Positions 1 to 10,500 of a stretch of DNA of 64,000 nt are shown in pieces. A model generated the notes under the pieces. That model was not told the origin of the DNA. It ran no database searches and saw only the letters and a list, made by a program, of their open reading frames with translations. Source of the DNA: Closterium sp. Naga37s-1 (taxonomy: Eukaryota > Streptophyta > Zygnematophyceae > Desmidiales > Closteriaceae). Position numbers and translations under genes: made by a program. The first letter of the stretch is position 1. Every line of letters starts with the position of its first letter. The DNA lies in NCBI GenBank assembly GCA_947471745.1, contig CANJKZ010000504.1:131501-195500 (forward strand), written 5' to 3'.

Positions 1-22
1 TCCCCCTTGTCCCCCATGGCAG

Positions 23-205
23 GTGGCAGTGCTGGCATCGCAGTGCATCCATTCAGACCCCGACACGAGGCCCACCATGCTGCAGGCTGTGGAGGTGCTC
101 TCGCGAGTGCAGTCGCTGCCTCTCGATGCCGGCACGCCCCACTCGAAACACCACCTCCCGACAGTCTTCAAGCGCACCTCCGAGGACCGCACCCACAAGC
201 CATAG
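23..205 (+). CDS. Protein kinase, C-terminal exon (partial)
   Basis: This is the last exon of a gene whose 5' part lies left of the window. A 3' splice site (pyrimidine-rich run ending in CAG) ends at 22, and the exon reads VAVLASQCIHSDPDTRPTM before a Leu-rich helix and a stop at 203-205. The pattern A..C...P..RPTM...V..L is kinase subdomain XI, with the conserved Arg of RPTM. It is typical of receptor-like and cytoplasmic kinases of the plant RLK/Pelle group. A tail of about 30 basic residues (HSKHH, FKRTSEDRTHKP) follows the domain. The ATP-binding and catalytic loops are outside the window, so activity and substrate cannot be judged. The exon call is firm; placement in RLK rather than another Ser/Thr kinase group is inference. 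Confidence 0.72.
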   Translation: MAVLASQCIHSDPDTRPTMLQAVEVLSRVQSLPLDAGTPHSKHHLPTVFKRTSEDRTHKP

Positions 206-1830
206 CCTCCTCGTTCCGTTTCTCACCTCTCTCCTCCCGTTCCTCCTCTCGCGTCTACCCATGCAGACGCGAGCACTTGCTTTCAGCCTGTCTTTCCCTT
301 CTCCTCTCACAGCTTGCCTATCCCTGTCATGTGCAAGTAATAATGAACCACAGGAAAGAGCACACCAGCAGCTTCCAGGAGACGCCTTGTCTTCAATGGT
401 ACTGCATGCAATCACTTGCATGCCCATACCATAATAAGTGACAGCTGCTTCGCCATCGTATGTACAACCACAAATATAATAAGGCCTTCCACTAGGAGAC
501 GTAGTCATGTTTCATGAAATAATTACGCATTTGTATACACTTTCAACAATAATGTTATGGTTATAATAATATTTTGCACAGGTACTACTAAGAACCAACA
601 ATGCGTTGCAATGAAATATATTATTAACTAATGAACTAGGTGGACTGATACTACTTCATATGTTCTACACACAATCTTTAAGATGTTAGGACGCGGTCAA
701 AGTAGACGATCGATCGTCAGTAGCAATCGATGTGCGGATCGGTTACCCTATTACCGACGTTGTAATCATGCTACAGTACGCTTTCTGGCCAAAATTTCTG
801 TACAGTGTGAGAATGCGACTGATCACTGTTCGTGGGAAATCTGTCAATTTTCAGCCGCGATCGTTACAGCGTCGCGGTCGCCACGTTTCGCCAAACGATC
901 TGCCCATTCGATTGTGGGGATCGATATATGCAGACGATCCTGCGATATTTGCACTTTCAACGCGTCCTTATTAATTCTGAAATAGCAGAAACTATATCAT
1001 TTTGTACAGCTGTACATGCCTCTGGAAACAGCTGGGATCACCCACCGCCATGTGGACAGCCTTTCACTGACTCGAATGTTCGTGCGAGCGAGGCTGGACT
1101 GGTGTTTTGTGGGGAAGTAGGTTGTCAGTACTCTCCACGTGGTAGCATGGACCACCTGGATTCCAGAACCCAACCATTGGACGCAGTGCTGGAAGATATC
1201 CTCAACACCCGCGAGATACGGAAGAGACAAGACCAGCGCATCTGACCATGTGCCAGCCGCGTTCCAGTAACAATGTGTTTCGCATCACGGCAAACGTTCG
1301 TTTCGCAATCCAGGAAGATGTACACAACAGTGTCGCCCTCTCTGAAACCCTAGTGGCGAAAATATTGGCGAGAGAAAGTCGAGAATCCACTCTACAGCGC
1401 AATTTCGCCTTCCTCGTTGGCTCGGACGCGGTGCCTCATCATCGCAGGCGACACCTCCTTTCACGGCGCGCTTTGCTGCGCTGCCACACAAAGAAGCCGT
1501 AACGCACATGTGTAAGCATCGCCGAGGCGCGCTACTCTGCGTTTTGTTTGGTTTGGTGGACAACAAAGCGAAACATTCACCGACTCCTTTCTTTAGGGCG
1601 GGTGACCCGTCCTTACACGTCTCACCTCCACCTGTTTCTAAGATCACGTTCCTAACTTCGTTTCACGAAAGATCTATCCCTTTCTGAATGTATCAGAATT
1701 CAGCTCTTCAGACCCTGATTGATCTATCGGCTCTTACCTATTCTAGACTCCCCTGTTTCTAGTATTTTGCTGCTTCAAGTTTCACGGGTGGAGGCCTCTT
1801 AGTGGCAGTGCGCATTTTATTAGCTCCTCG
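206..1830. other. Intergenic; kinase 3' UTR then no recognised gene
   Basis: Roughly 206-500 is probably the 3' UTR of the kinase gene. From 500 to about 1000 the DNA is AT-richer than the genes around it. Several open frames of 60-140 codons exist on both strands, but none has a recognisable domain and they overlap one another. I see no tRNA, repeat or transposon end here. Confidence 0.5.
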
Positions 1831-3006
1831 ATGCATCAGCACGCCTGCATGGGTCCGCACGCCGAGTCCATCCGTTCCCCTTGCATGTTGGGCGACGATC
1901 TTGAAACCGACTCCCCTTGCTCCTGCTCATCATGCTCTTATTCGCGGCACCAGTGCGGGTGCGACGACTGCAACGGCAACTGCGCGGGCAGCAGCGGCGA
2001 GTGCGCGTGGAGCAACGGCGAATCCCGACCCAGTGCGAGCCCGTCGTGCTGCTCCACGTCACCGTCGTACGCGGTGACGCACGCGTCCACGTCGCCATGC
2101 ATCTCCTTGGGCGACATCGAGCAGCGCGGCCGCCTCTATAGCGCCACGCGCGGGATAAACCTCCCCGAGTCAACCACGCCCCTCCTCCCCACCCCTCTCC
2201 TTTCCTTCGACGCGGGTACACTGCTCCCCCCGGTTCTCGCCCGGGGAAATTCCGCTACTTCCGCTTCCGTTTCCGCGATAATGGCCTCCGCCGACTCCGC
2301 GGGTGGTGAATTCTCGTCCCCCGCGCGGGACAGTGCCGCGGGGTGGGGCTGCGGAATGACAAGCGTCGGCACGAGTAGCAACGGCCGCGATTCCCGTGCG
2401 GTTAACGACTCGTCGGACAAACCCGATATGGCCGTGAGCCGTGGAGCATCCTTCAAGCGGATTGTGGGCTTCGCTATCAAGGAAGATGGCTGTGTGAGCC
2501 CAAGAAACAGCAGAGACGCCCAGGCGCTTACAGGCTGGGAGGTCGGAAATCGTGTTTCGGATGCGCCGGCTAGCGCGGCGGGGTATGAGGGGCGCGACAC
2601 TTACGGAAGCGAGCAACAGGAAAATGCTCCGCCGAGGGGCAGCGAGGGCGCGCCGCCAGCAGAGGCGCAAGTCACGGAGGATTCGGCGCAGTCGGAGCAG
2701 GTTCCGCGCGAGAGCTTCTATGCGGTGAGCGCGCGGAGCGCAGAGGAGCAAGCAATGTCGGCGGCGCGGAATGTGAAAGGGGAGTTGAAGTCCCCGACGC
2801 AGATGGCACCGTCGCAGCGCGCGCAGAACGGGCAGCAGCCCATGGCGGAGCAACGAGGGGTCACGGGGGAGGCGAGCTCTGCGCGGTGGTGGGTGAGCGA
2901 GGATGGAAGCGGGCGCAAGGCGCGGGAGGAGAGCTGCATGAGCGGGAGGCATGGCGACTCGTCGTTGAGAAGAGACGCGAAACGAATGTCGAGGCTGCGA
3001 CACTGA
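1831..3006 (+). CDS. Hypothetical protein, Cys-rich N-terminus, low complexity
   Basis: One uninterrupted frame of 391 codons starts at an ATG and ends in TGA at 3004-3006. I do not recognise the family. Residues 30-48 are Cys-rich (CSCSSC, CGCDDCNGNC); a Ser/Thr/Pro-rich stretch follows. A better-conserved-looking core around residues 200-235 contains SFKRIVGFAIKEDG. The last 150 residues are hydrophilic, rich in Glu, Gln, Ser and Arg, and probably disordered. No signal peptide or membrane segment is evident. The opposite strand has an Arg-rich open frame that looks like a shadow. The gene converges on the EXORDIUM-like gene with about 540 bases between the two stops. It could be an exon of a longer gene; function unknown. 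Confidence 0.42.
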   Translation: MHQHACMGPHAESIRSPCMLGDDLETDSPCSCSSCSYSRHQCGCDDCNGNCAGSSGECAWSNGESRPSASPSCCSTSPSYAVTHASTSPCISLGDIEQRGRLYSATRGINLPESTTPLLPTPLLSFDAGTLLPPVLARGNSATSASVSAIMASADSAGGEFSSPARDSAAGWGCGMTSVGTSSNGRDSRAVNDSSDKPDMAVSRGASFKRIVGFAIKEDGCVSPRNSRDAQALTGWEVGNRVSDAPASAAGYEGRDTYGSEQQENAPPRGSEGAPPAEAQVTEDSAQSEQVPRESFYAVSARSAEEQAMSAARNVKGELKSPTQMAPSQRAQNGQQPMAEQRGVTGEASSARWWVSEDGSGRKAREESCMSGRHGDSSLRRDAKRMSRLRH

Positions 3007-3548
3007 CCGTCCCTAATCAACTATACCTTGCTGCACCGAGTGTGGAATAGGGGATGCTAGGTCTTCCCGCTATACTTGGTGCTTTATGTGGTGCAGAAGT
3101 GTACTTAGCTTTGGTTTTTGGTATAGGCCTGCCGTATCCCTGTGTAGACCCTGCAAAAATCACTCATGTATACACCCTTTGCGTAATTAATACAACAAAT
3201 AATAGGTACAACAAAGCAAAAAACATGGTCACTCAAGGGGAACTGGTGGCTGTTGAACTCATGTGCCACACCCAATATAGTCCTCCAGGTGCACCGGGAT
3301 CAAATACTAACAGGCAACACTATTTTCTCGAGTCAGCATGTACTGTGGAGGCCAGGGAGGAACAAGGGGCACAGGCTGCAGCAACAGAGAGAGCACTGGA
3401 ATGAGGATTACAGACTGGAACAACAGGCTGTGGAGAGCACCATTGTCGTGTGTGGAGGCAAGGCAGCACACTAAAATGTGTGTGTGGCTGAGTGTGTGTG
3501 AGAGCACGTGTGCACATGCGTGCGTGCGTGCCTTTGCACGGCGCATGC
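3007..3548. other. Convergent intergenic region with GT-rich tract
   Basis: This spacer separates two convergent genes and should hold both 3' UTRs. Positions 3475-3540 are a degenerate GT/GC-rich simple repeat (TGTGTGTG, GTGCGTGCGTGC). No coding frame here has a recognisable product. Confidence 0.5.
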
Positions 3549-6500
3549 TTATGGGCAGGTGTTGGAGGGAGAAGGAGCAGAGCAGAGGGAGCGTGCTGAG
3601 TCAAAGATGGTGCCAGGAGGGCAGGACACTTGGAAGCTGGCCACGCCACCCACGCACACACAGAAGCTGCTGCAGCTGAGATCCCACGGCACGCGCACAA
3701 ACGCGTCTGAGTACCCGCTGCAGCAGTTGCCCCCGCCGATGCTTCCTGTGAACGCTGCTGCCTGAGCCTGCACTGCCTTGCACTGCTTGGGTGCTTCGAG
3801 CGTGGAGAGAGGGGTTGCTGGGAGAGAGGATGTAGGTGTGGTGGGAGGGGTTGAAGCGGAGGAGGATTGGACGCTCTGGGAGGAGGTGGAGGAGGAGGAG
3901 GGTGGCGTGGTGAGGGCCTTGGGCAGCTCCACTGCACAGCTACCTGCGGTGGTCAAGTGAGAGAGGCGTGGGAAAGGGGGTGGAAGGAGTTGAGAATGGA
4001 TGAGCTGGGGCAAGGAAGCAGGGAGCGACTTGTGGAGGGATGGTGGTCGTGGATGGGAAAAGGGGGAGAGGGGGGAGTGGGGAGAGAGGGAAAGAAGGAG
4101 GGCTCAGGGCACAGGACAGGGACTGACCATGGCCAATGGGAGCAAAGGCGTTCCAGAGGCGTTGAATGAGGAAGACGGAGCCGTCAGCAGCGGCCATGTT
4201 GTAGCCGAACGACTGCCCTCCCGCGTCCACGCCCACCGTGACAGCCCCAAAGTCAAACGAGCACATGTCGCCAATCTCCCCGTTGTTGCCCGTCCACCCT
4301 GACTTGCCATCTGCCGTGCACCGGCGAGCAGTGCGGGGGGAGAGGGGGACGCGGAGTAGGTGGGGTTGATGAGCATTGGGAGGGGGTGGGGAGTGTGAGG
4401 GAGAGCGGGTGGTGGTAGGAGCATGCAGTTGAAGAGGCCTATTGCATAGGAGTGCAAAAGAGCCATGTGGCAGCAGGCGACGAGGAGGCAGAAAGAGCAC
4501 GGGCGCGATACACGCAGCAGCGCCGCACGCGTTACCACACAGCAGGGTGACCGTGCTCATGCCGCTCACCCTCACCTACACCCTGTCCTTCACGAGCCCT
4601 TGACCCCTGGTCGTGCCTCCGACCGGGAACTAACCAAATGGTGGGAGTGTCTGTCGTGGGAGAGGAGTGCGCGGACACCCACGCATGGGTTAGTCACAGG
4701 GGTGGTCCACACTCATCGGGAGTGGCACGGCAGCACGGAGAATCCTTTTTCCTTTCCAGGATGGGGTGTGGGTGCCCACCCACCAGGGTTGGTGACTAGC
4801 TCAGCGAGCTCGTGGGCGAGAATGGAAACAATGCCATCCTTCACCCTGTCCCTGACCTGCCCATGACTCTGATATACCGCACATTGTGAGGCATGAGTCC
4901 CATGACCGTGCATGAGAGAGAGGTGTGCGCGGCGTGGGGTGCGGGCACCCACCAGGGTTGGTGACGAGCTCAGCGAGCTCGTGGGCGAGGATGGAGACGA
5001 TGCCGTCCACGCCCCAGAACCCGCTGTTGGGCAGCTTGTACGTGCCAAAGCCCCCTATGCACCCCGCCGCACACTGCGTCGCCGCGTTGCCTGATGGGGC
5101 ATGGAAAGGGGGGGGGGGAGGACGGGGAGGGGTGAAATAAAGGAGGGGGAGAGAGTGGGTGAGCGGGAGAGGAAGAGGGAGAGGCAGAGCAGCGTGATGC
5201 TGGGTGGCCGGGAGGGTTGGGAGCGAGAGGAGGGGGAAGGTGCAGAGTACGGGTAGGGCGGGAATAGGCAGGAATCAAGAGTGACTGGTGAGGGGAACAA
5301 GACAGAACGGGAGAGGAAAAGCGGACTTACCGACGTGCGTGAAGGTGAGCGGGTAGCTGTCGTTGGGGCCGAGCATGACGCCCGACTGGTGGTGCCACCC
5401 GCAGTACCCCTTGCCCTTCACCCCGCAGAACGACTGCCCGCATTGCGCCATGCGCCATGCACAATGAGGATCCAGGGCAGGGGGGGAGGGGGGAGGGGGA
5501 GGGGGAGGGGGAGGGGGAGGGAGGGGTACGGGGAAGAGCGACAGGGAGGGAGAGGGGATATATGGAGGCAGTGAGGCGAGGTAGGGGTGCCAGGATGAGT
5601 GGGAGGAGAAGGGGGAGGGGGAGGAGGGCAAGGGGGGGTTGGAGGAAGGAGGGGGAACATGAGGAGCATGGCGTATACAGGGGTGGTGTGGTGGTAGGTG
5701 CGTGCGGGCCACGAATCCACACGGCACATAACCCACCCGCATGGCGGAGAAGGTAGCACGCCCAGTACGCGCATGCCTTCCAACCTGTTCCCAGGTTCCC
5801 CTTCACCACTCTCGGCCCTCTCCTCTCCTCATACCCCTGCCTCACGCCCCACGCTTTTCCCTCTCTCTCCCCATTCTCCCCCTCACCTTTGCTTTCCCCT
5901 CTCTCTCCTTCCCATCTTTCCTACCTCCCCATCCTCGCCTCGTCCCACCCAACCACCCACCTGCGATTGGTCCGCGCTCGCCAGCGTGACGTCATCCGAC
6001 GTCAGCACGACGTAAGCGCCCGCGGGATCGAACGGCAGCGCGCCGGCGTTAATCGCATCGATGACAATATTGAAGACGCTCGACGTGTCAGCGCCCAGGT
6101 GCCGCCCCTGCGAGTACTGCTTGTTCTCGTGCTCGCCCTTTATAGTCACTTGCGCTCCGGGTTTCACGCCCGCGCGGTCCGCGTACTGGCGCACGATCTG
6201 CCACCAACTGTTGGGCGACGGCAGGCCCTCCTGGCGGGCGGAACGGGGGAGGGGAAGCGCGCGGGCAGGGGGGTGCGGGACGCGGAGCGGCGGAGAAGTT
6301 GGAAGGGAGATGCTGAAAGCGATGGGGTGGGGAGGCGGCACGCGGGGAGAATTTCGGGGTGTTGAACAGGATTGAGCAAAGCGGGGCAAGAGAACCGGTG
6401 AGTCCGGGTGGGAAGGAAAGGAGGGTCTCCACGAGCGCATGCGGGCGTTTCTTCAGCGCCGACTCTCCAAGACCCGTGCGCGCATGTCTCACCTCTCCCC

Positions 6501-8282
6501 CACTCCCCCCACCCCACCACCCTTGCCCAACCAGCGCAAACACCCCGCCAACCGACACCCCTACCCACCTCCCAACCGCCTTCCCTTCCCCCTCCCCCTC
6601 GGCTCCGCCCAGCTTCCCCCGTTCCGCCCTCGCACGCGTACCAATCCGGGCATCCCGAGGTTGTTGATGAAATGGCGGATGTATTTCCGCCCGCTGTCGC
6701 CGCCATTGCGGTCGTTGTCCCAGTCGCCGTACCACACGAGGTACAGCGCGAGATTCGGCTGCGCCAGCACGTCTCCGCCCTTGTAGCAGATCCACGCCGC
6801 GTCGGGCGTCAGCGACTGGCACGCGCGCTGGAACGCGCGCGACGACGCCGCCGTTGCGGCGGACGAGATCGTCAGCTCCCCGTGCACCGGAAACGCGCCG
6901 CTCCCTCCGCCGCCGGCCCCGCCGCCGCCCAGTCCCCCGCTGCCCTCCCCCATTGCGCTCGAGGCGACAGTGCCGCCGCTTCCGCCAGCGCCGCTCCCCG
7001 CGCCCCCCCCTTCCTCCTCCTCGTCGTCCCACGCGGGCTGCCCGCGCAGCGGGTGAATGCCCGCGGGCCGCCCCAAGTCCACGCCCGGCGCAGCGTGCAG
7101 CAGAAGGCCCTTGGTGCGCGGAGGGAAGGGCGCAGGTTGAGAGCTGGGGGTGGGGGGGGAGATCGGGGCGGAAGCGGAAGATGGCGCGAGCTGCGCCTCG
7201 TCCGCCTCGTTTGGAGGGGCGGAGTCCGGAGAAGGGGAAGACGCGGAAGCGAGAGCGGGAGCGGAAGCGGGCGCAGAGGCGGGCGCAGAGGCAGGCGCAG
7301 AGGATGGTGCGGAAGCGGGAGCGGAATCGGGGGAAGAAGCGGGTGCGACGGATGGCGGAGCGAGAGAGGGCGGAGCCGTGTCCTCTTCCTCCTCCTCGTC
7401 CGCCTCCTCTTTGTCGCCTGATTCATGAGACTCAGATTCTTCGGTTTCTTCCAACTCTTTCAACTCTTTCGACTCTTTCGACTTCGCATCTGCTTCAGAC
7501 TCACCCGCACCTTCTGCCTTATCCTCTTCCTCGCTCCCCGATTTGCTCGACTTATCTGACTTGGCCGACGTGACGTCTGACGTGTCTGACGCATCTGAGC
7601 TGGTACCGTTGGCAGAGGAGGAAGCGGAGGAGGAGGAGGAAGATTTGGAACTAGATTTAGACGACGATTCGGGCTTTTTCGACTCTTCTTCCAACGAGGC
7701 TTTAGATGACGAGGACTGATCGGACGATGAGGATTTGCTCGAGGAATCATCGGAAGTGGCCTCCTTTGAGGATTTGCTTTTTGATTCGTCCGAATCCTTT
7801 GACGACGACTCTTTCGAGGATACAGATGAGTCTTTCGAATCGCCTTTTGACGAGTCCGACGACGACGATTCTGAATCGGGTTTAGAAGACGATGAGGAGG
7901 AGGAGGAGGAAGACGATGAGTTCGATTTAGAGGAAGAAGAAGATTTGGAAGTGGAGGACGAGGAGGGGGGAGAAGAGGAAGAGGAAGAAGAGGAGGAGCT
8001 ACTCTTCGAAGATTCGTCTTTGGAGCTGCTGGAGCTGCTGCTGCTGCTGTTGCCGCTCTTAGATTCTTCAACCACATCGGAGAGTGACTTTCCCTCCTTG
8101 TCATCGCTACTACTGCTACTCTTACTGCTACTGCTCTTACTGCTGCTGCTACTGCTCTTGCTGTCACTACTGCTGCTTGCTTGCGCCAGATGCGACGCGC
8201 AATGCCCCAGCAGCAGCGCCGCCAGCAGCAGAACTACCACAGGGGCTAAACCTGCCCGCCATTGCCGCCGTAGGCACTTCAT
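3549..8282 (-). CDS. EXORDIUM/PHI-1-like secreted protein with C-terminal CBM14-like module
   Basis: Six exons read from the right: 8282-6642, 6230-5961, 5433-5331, 5090-4953, 4310-4128, 3943-3549. All introns are GT..AG with matching phases, giving about 909 residues. The ATG at 8282 opens a signal peptide (basic MKCLRRQWR, then VVVLLLAALLLG). Residues ~36-290 are almost pure Ser with Lys/Asp/Glu, followed by an acidic stretch and a SAPASAP repeat. The PHI-1/EXORDIUM domain (PF04674 type) spans ~465-770: LYLVWYGDW, SWWQIVRQY, VVLTSDDV, CGWHH, DGIVSILAHELAELVTNP and GEIGDMCSFDFG. The last ~60 residues have the peritrophin-A spacing C-x5-C-x10-C-x12-C-x8-C with CPPGTIFD. EXORDIUM proteins are apoplastic and linked to growth; binding of chitin or another wall polymer is inference. 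Plant family members are usually near 300 residues, so this one is unusually long. Confidence 0.85.
4783..4838 (-). repeat. Duplicated partial exon within intron 4 of the EXORDIUM-like gene
   Basis: The segment is a second copy of the 3' part of exon 4 (4953-5011), lying downstream of it in transcript order. It encodes the same residues, DGIVSILAHELAELVTNP, and keeps the splice donor context GTGGGTG in the same phase. Five third-codon positions differ and none changes an amino acid. The 5' half of exon 4 is not duplicated. The nearest AG acceptors do not fit exon 3's phase, although one fits the phase of exon 2. It may be an alternative exon or a recent partial duplication. Confidence 0.7.
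5478..5532 (+). repeat. G-run tract (polypyrimidine in the transcript)
   Basis: Repeated GGGGGA units on the + strand lie just inside intron 2 of the EXORDIUM-like gene, upstream of the exon 3 acceptor. On the transcribed sense this is a long C-rich pyrimidine tract, which may aid acceptor recognition. The G-rich strand could form a quadruplex. Confidence 0.6.
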
Positions 8283-9702
8283 GCCCTTCCCCCTCCTCCC
8301 TGCTTCAAATCGCGCGAGACCCTTCCACTCAACCGCCAAGCACACCTGGTCAAACTAGTCAGACCTAGTCAGACATCGTGACAATTAGTCTCCTCTACAG
8401 AGCCTCCAGCATGTATACGCTGTAGCCGTTGGACCTAGTTCTGTTGGGTTATTAAAGACGATGTTACGGTGAAAGGTTTGTGGCGCCTCGGTGGGCTCGC
8501 GATGTTTATTTTGCGTGAATTGGAGCGGCGGATCGCAAACGATTGAGTCAGTGAAACAAGGGTAAGGAAAGCCGAAACGCGAATTTTAGAAACCCCACTG
8601 AGCTTCGCCGTGATGCCGTTCCAAGGACAGCACAAGCAAAGCGACAAGCTACGGATGAGAAGAAAATGCGTGCTTGTGCGGATGGTCAAAGCGCGGTGCA
8701 AGCAGAAACTAGAATCGAGCGGGTGAAATGGAGAGGTGTGGAGTGCGAGGAAGCAGGCTGGTGTGCGGCAGGTGATCGTGGAATGGCTTGAACGAGAAGC
8801 AAATGTGGTTTCAGGTGTGTGATGGAGGTGGCACCATGGCGTGACATCCTGCGTCTAGGTGTAAGGAGATCGGTGCAAAGGTTTGATGTGGAAATGGATG
8901 CTTTGGAATGCGGTGGTCGTATCTACTGACGGTTCTGTCGCGAGAAGGAAGAGGTCTTCAGGAGTTCAGGTTGATGGTCATGGCAGATTGTTTTTACTGT
9001 ACGTACACCGCATCCCAACAAGCTGCTGGTGAGCGGTGGTGGTGAGTCGTGTGAGTCAGTCGTGACGTGGGATGGTGGTGACCAAGGGGTGTCGCTTGCT
9101 CTGGGCCCAGAAATTACCTGGCTGAAGTGCCCTAGATTCAGTGTTTAACACTAGTACCACGCCTGCACGTCTCATCACTTGAGCGTAAACACAATAAACC
9201 TGCGTTAGCAATTCAACAGCACCTACTGGCTGCGTTCAACAGGAGACCTATCTAGTGTTGTAGTCGACTGGGATGGGAGAGAGGGCTATAATAACTAAGC
9301 GGGGCGAGGGAAATCACGAGAAAGTGGAACGGGCTCCTAAAACGTGACCCTTGAAATGTCTAAGATGAGCCCGATTCAACTCTTAATCTTACGGGTAAAT
9401 ATATAAAATGCTCTTGTAGCAATACGCAAACCCATACACGCAAATCTTTGCGTCGGATTGGATCGCGAGGACGTCCCGAAGCAAGTCGCGAAAAGGGTTC
9501 TTTCGCATTTGGATGTTCCACTACAGAAGGGGGCTGGTGTCCGCTGTTTCGTTCAGCAGGTACTGGTTCAATAAGAATCAACCGAACCGCTGCTGTTTCA
9601 GGTGTTTCCTGAATGGGGCTGGTTCTGTTTCAGATACAACATTTTTGAAATATGGGGTGATAGGCGGCATGCCCGAAGTCATAACATAACGGCAGTGAAA
9701 GA
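8283..9702. other. Intergenic, upstream of the EXORDIUM-like gene
   Basis: This holds the presumed promoter and 5' UTR of the gene to the left, then about 1 kb of unique sequence up to the target duplication of gypsy G1. Short open frames exist, but none resembles a known protein and I see no repeat or RNA gene. Confidence 0.5.
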
Positions 9703-9749
9703 CTTTCTGTTACGGGTGCAATGAATCGAGGTAGCGAGGATTGCACTAA

Positions 9750-9903
9750 GGGTGCATTCCGCTCTGGACACAAATCTCAATCGTGTCATAAAACCGCTGT
9801 ACCAGTCTGCACCGCATTACACCTAAGTGTGAAACATTTCCACTGCACTGCATCTCTTTGTTTGAGACGCGAGGCCTTTGTGACGCGCTTCAGGAATGCA
9901 CCC
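9750..9903. mobile_element. 154-bp MITE, Tourist/PIF-Harbinger-like
   Basis: The terminal inverted repeats are perfect over 11 bp (GGGTGCATTCC / GGAATGCACCC) and are flanked by the 3-bp duplication TAA (9747-9749, 9904-9906). The segment is absent from the other G1 LTR, which reads straight through the site. It has no coding capacity. The superfamily is inferred from the TIR start and TAA duplication. Confidence 0.85.
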
Positions 9904-10500
9904 TAAGTGTCAAACGAGTGCAAAATGTGATCGAAGGCATGAGCGAACATTTATATGCGAAACATGCAAACGGTAACACGGTGCGTGTGAGCTAGCTAGT
10001 GCTAGGCTGGCAACGAGGCTCGGGCTAGTCCCAAAGCGTAGGCCGTCACGGCCGGGCCAGCGGTGCATGGTTTGGTGAAACAGTGCGCGCGAAGTTGGCG
10101 AAGCCCCGTTAGCAGTAACGGGCGAACAACGGCTGCTGCTATACGCGATGTTGCAGGTGTCAAGAGGATAGGCTAGGAAATGAGTGGACTATGAAAGAGA
10201 TGGGTACAAATATGAAACCCTAAAAGGGGCTGTACCCCATATTGGCTACCCCACTACTGCCTAAACATATATATCATTTGTCACACCCCCATAGGCAAAG
10301 TGGGGGAGAACAAGGCCAGTCAAGAGAAGCAAAGCAAGCTCAGGGTGGATCACAACGTCACCACACAATCTGAGCACAAGCAAAGGGCCACAAGGCCAGT
10401 CCGCATGCAGAAATATATATGCAAAAGCAAAAGTACAGTGATCACTACCTAACAAGTGCAGGCATGCAGGTATACAATATAGATCACAGTACAGGCAAGG

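Noticed and set aside
683-1245. Overlapping + strand frames in the left intergenic region
   Set aside because: No recognisable motif and frames overlap each other; likely chance.
2170-3003. 277-codon Arg-rich - strand frame
   Set aside because: Composition typical of the complement of a GC-rich coding frame; no domain; the + strand frame is better.
7735-8358. Long + strand frame rich in Asp, Glu and Leu
   Set aside because: It is the complement of the Ser-coding tract in exon 1 of the EXORDIUM-like gene and has no domain.
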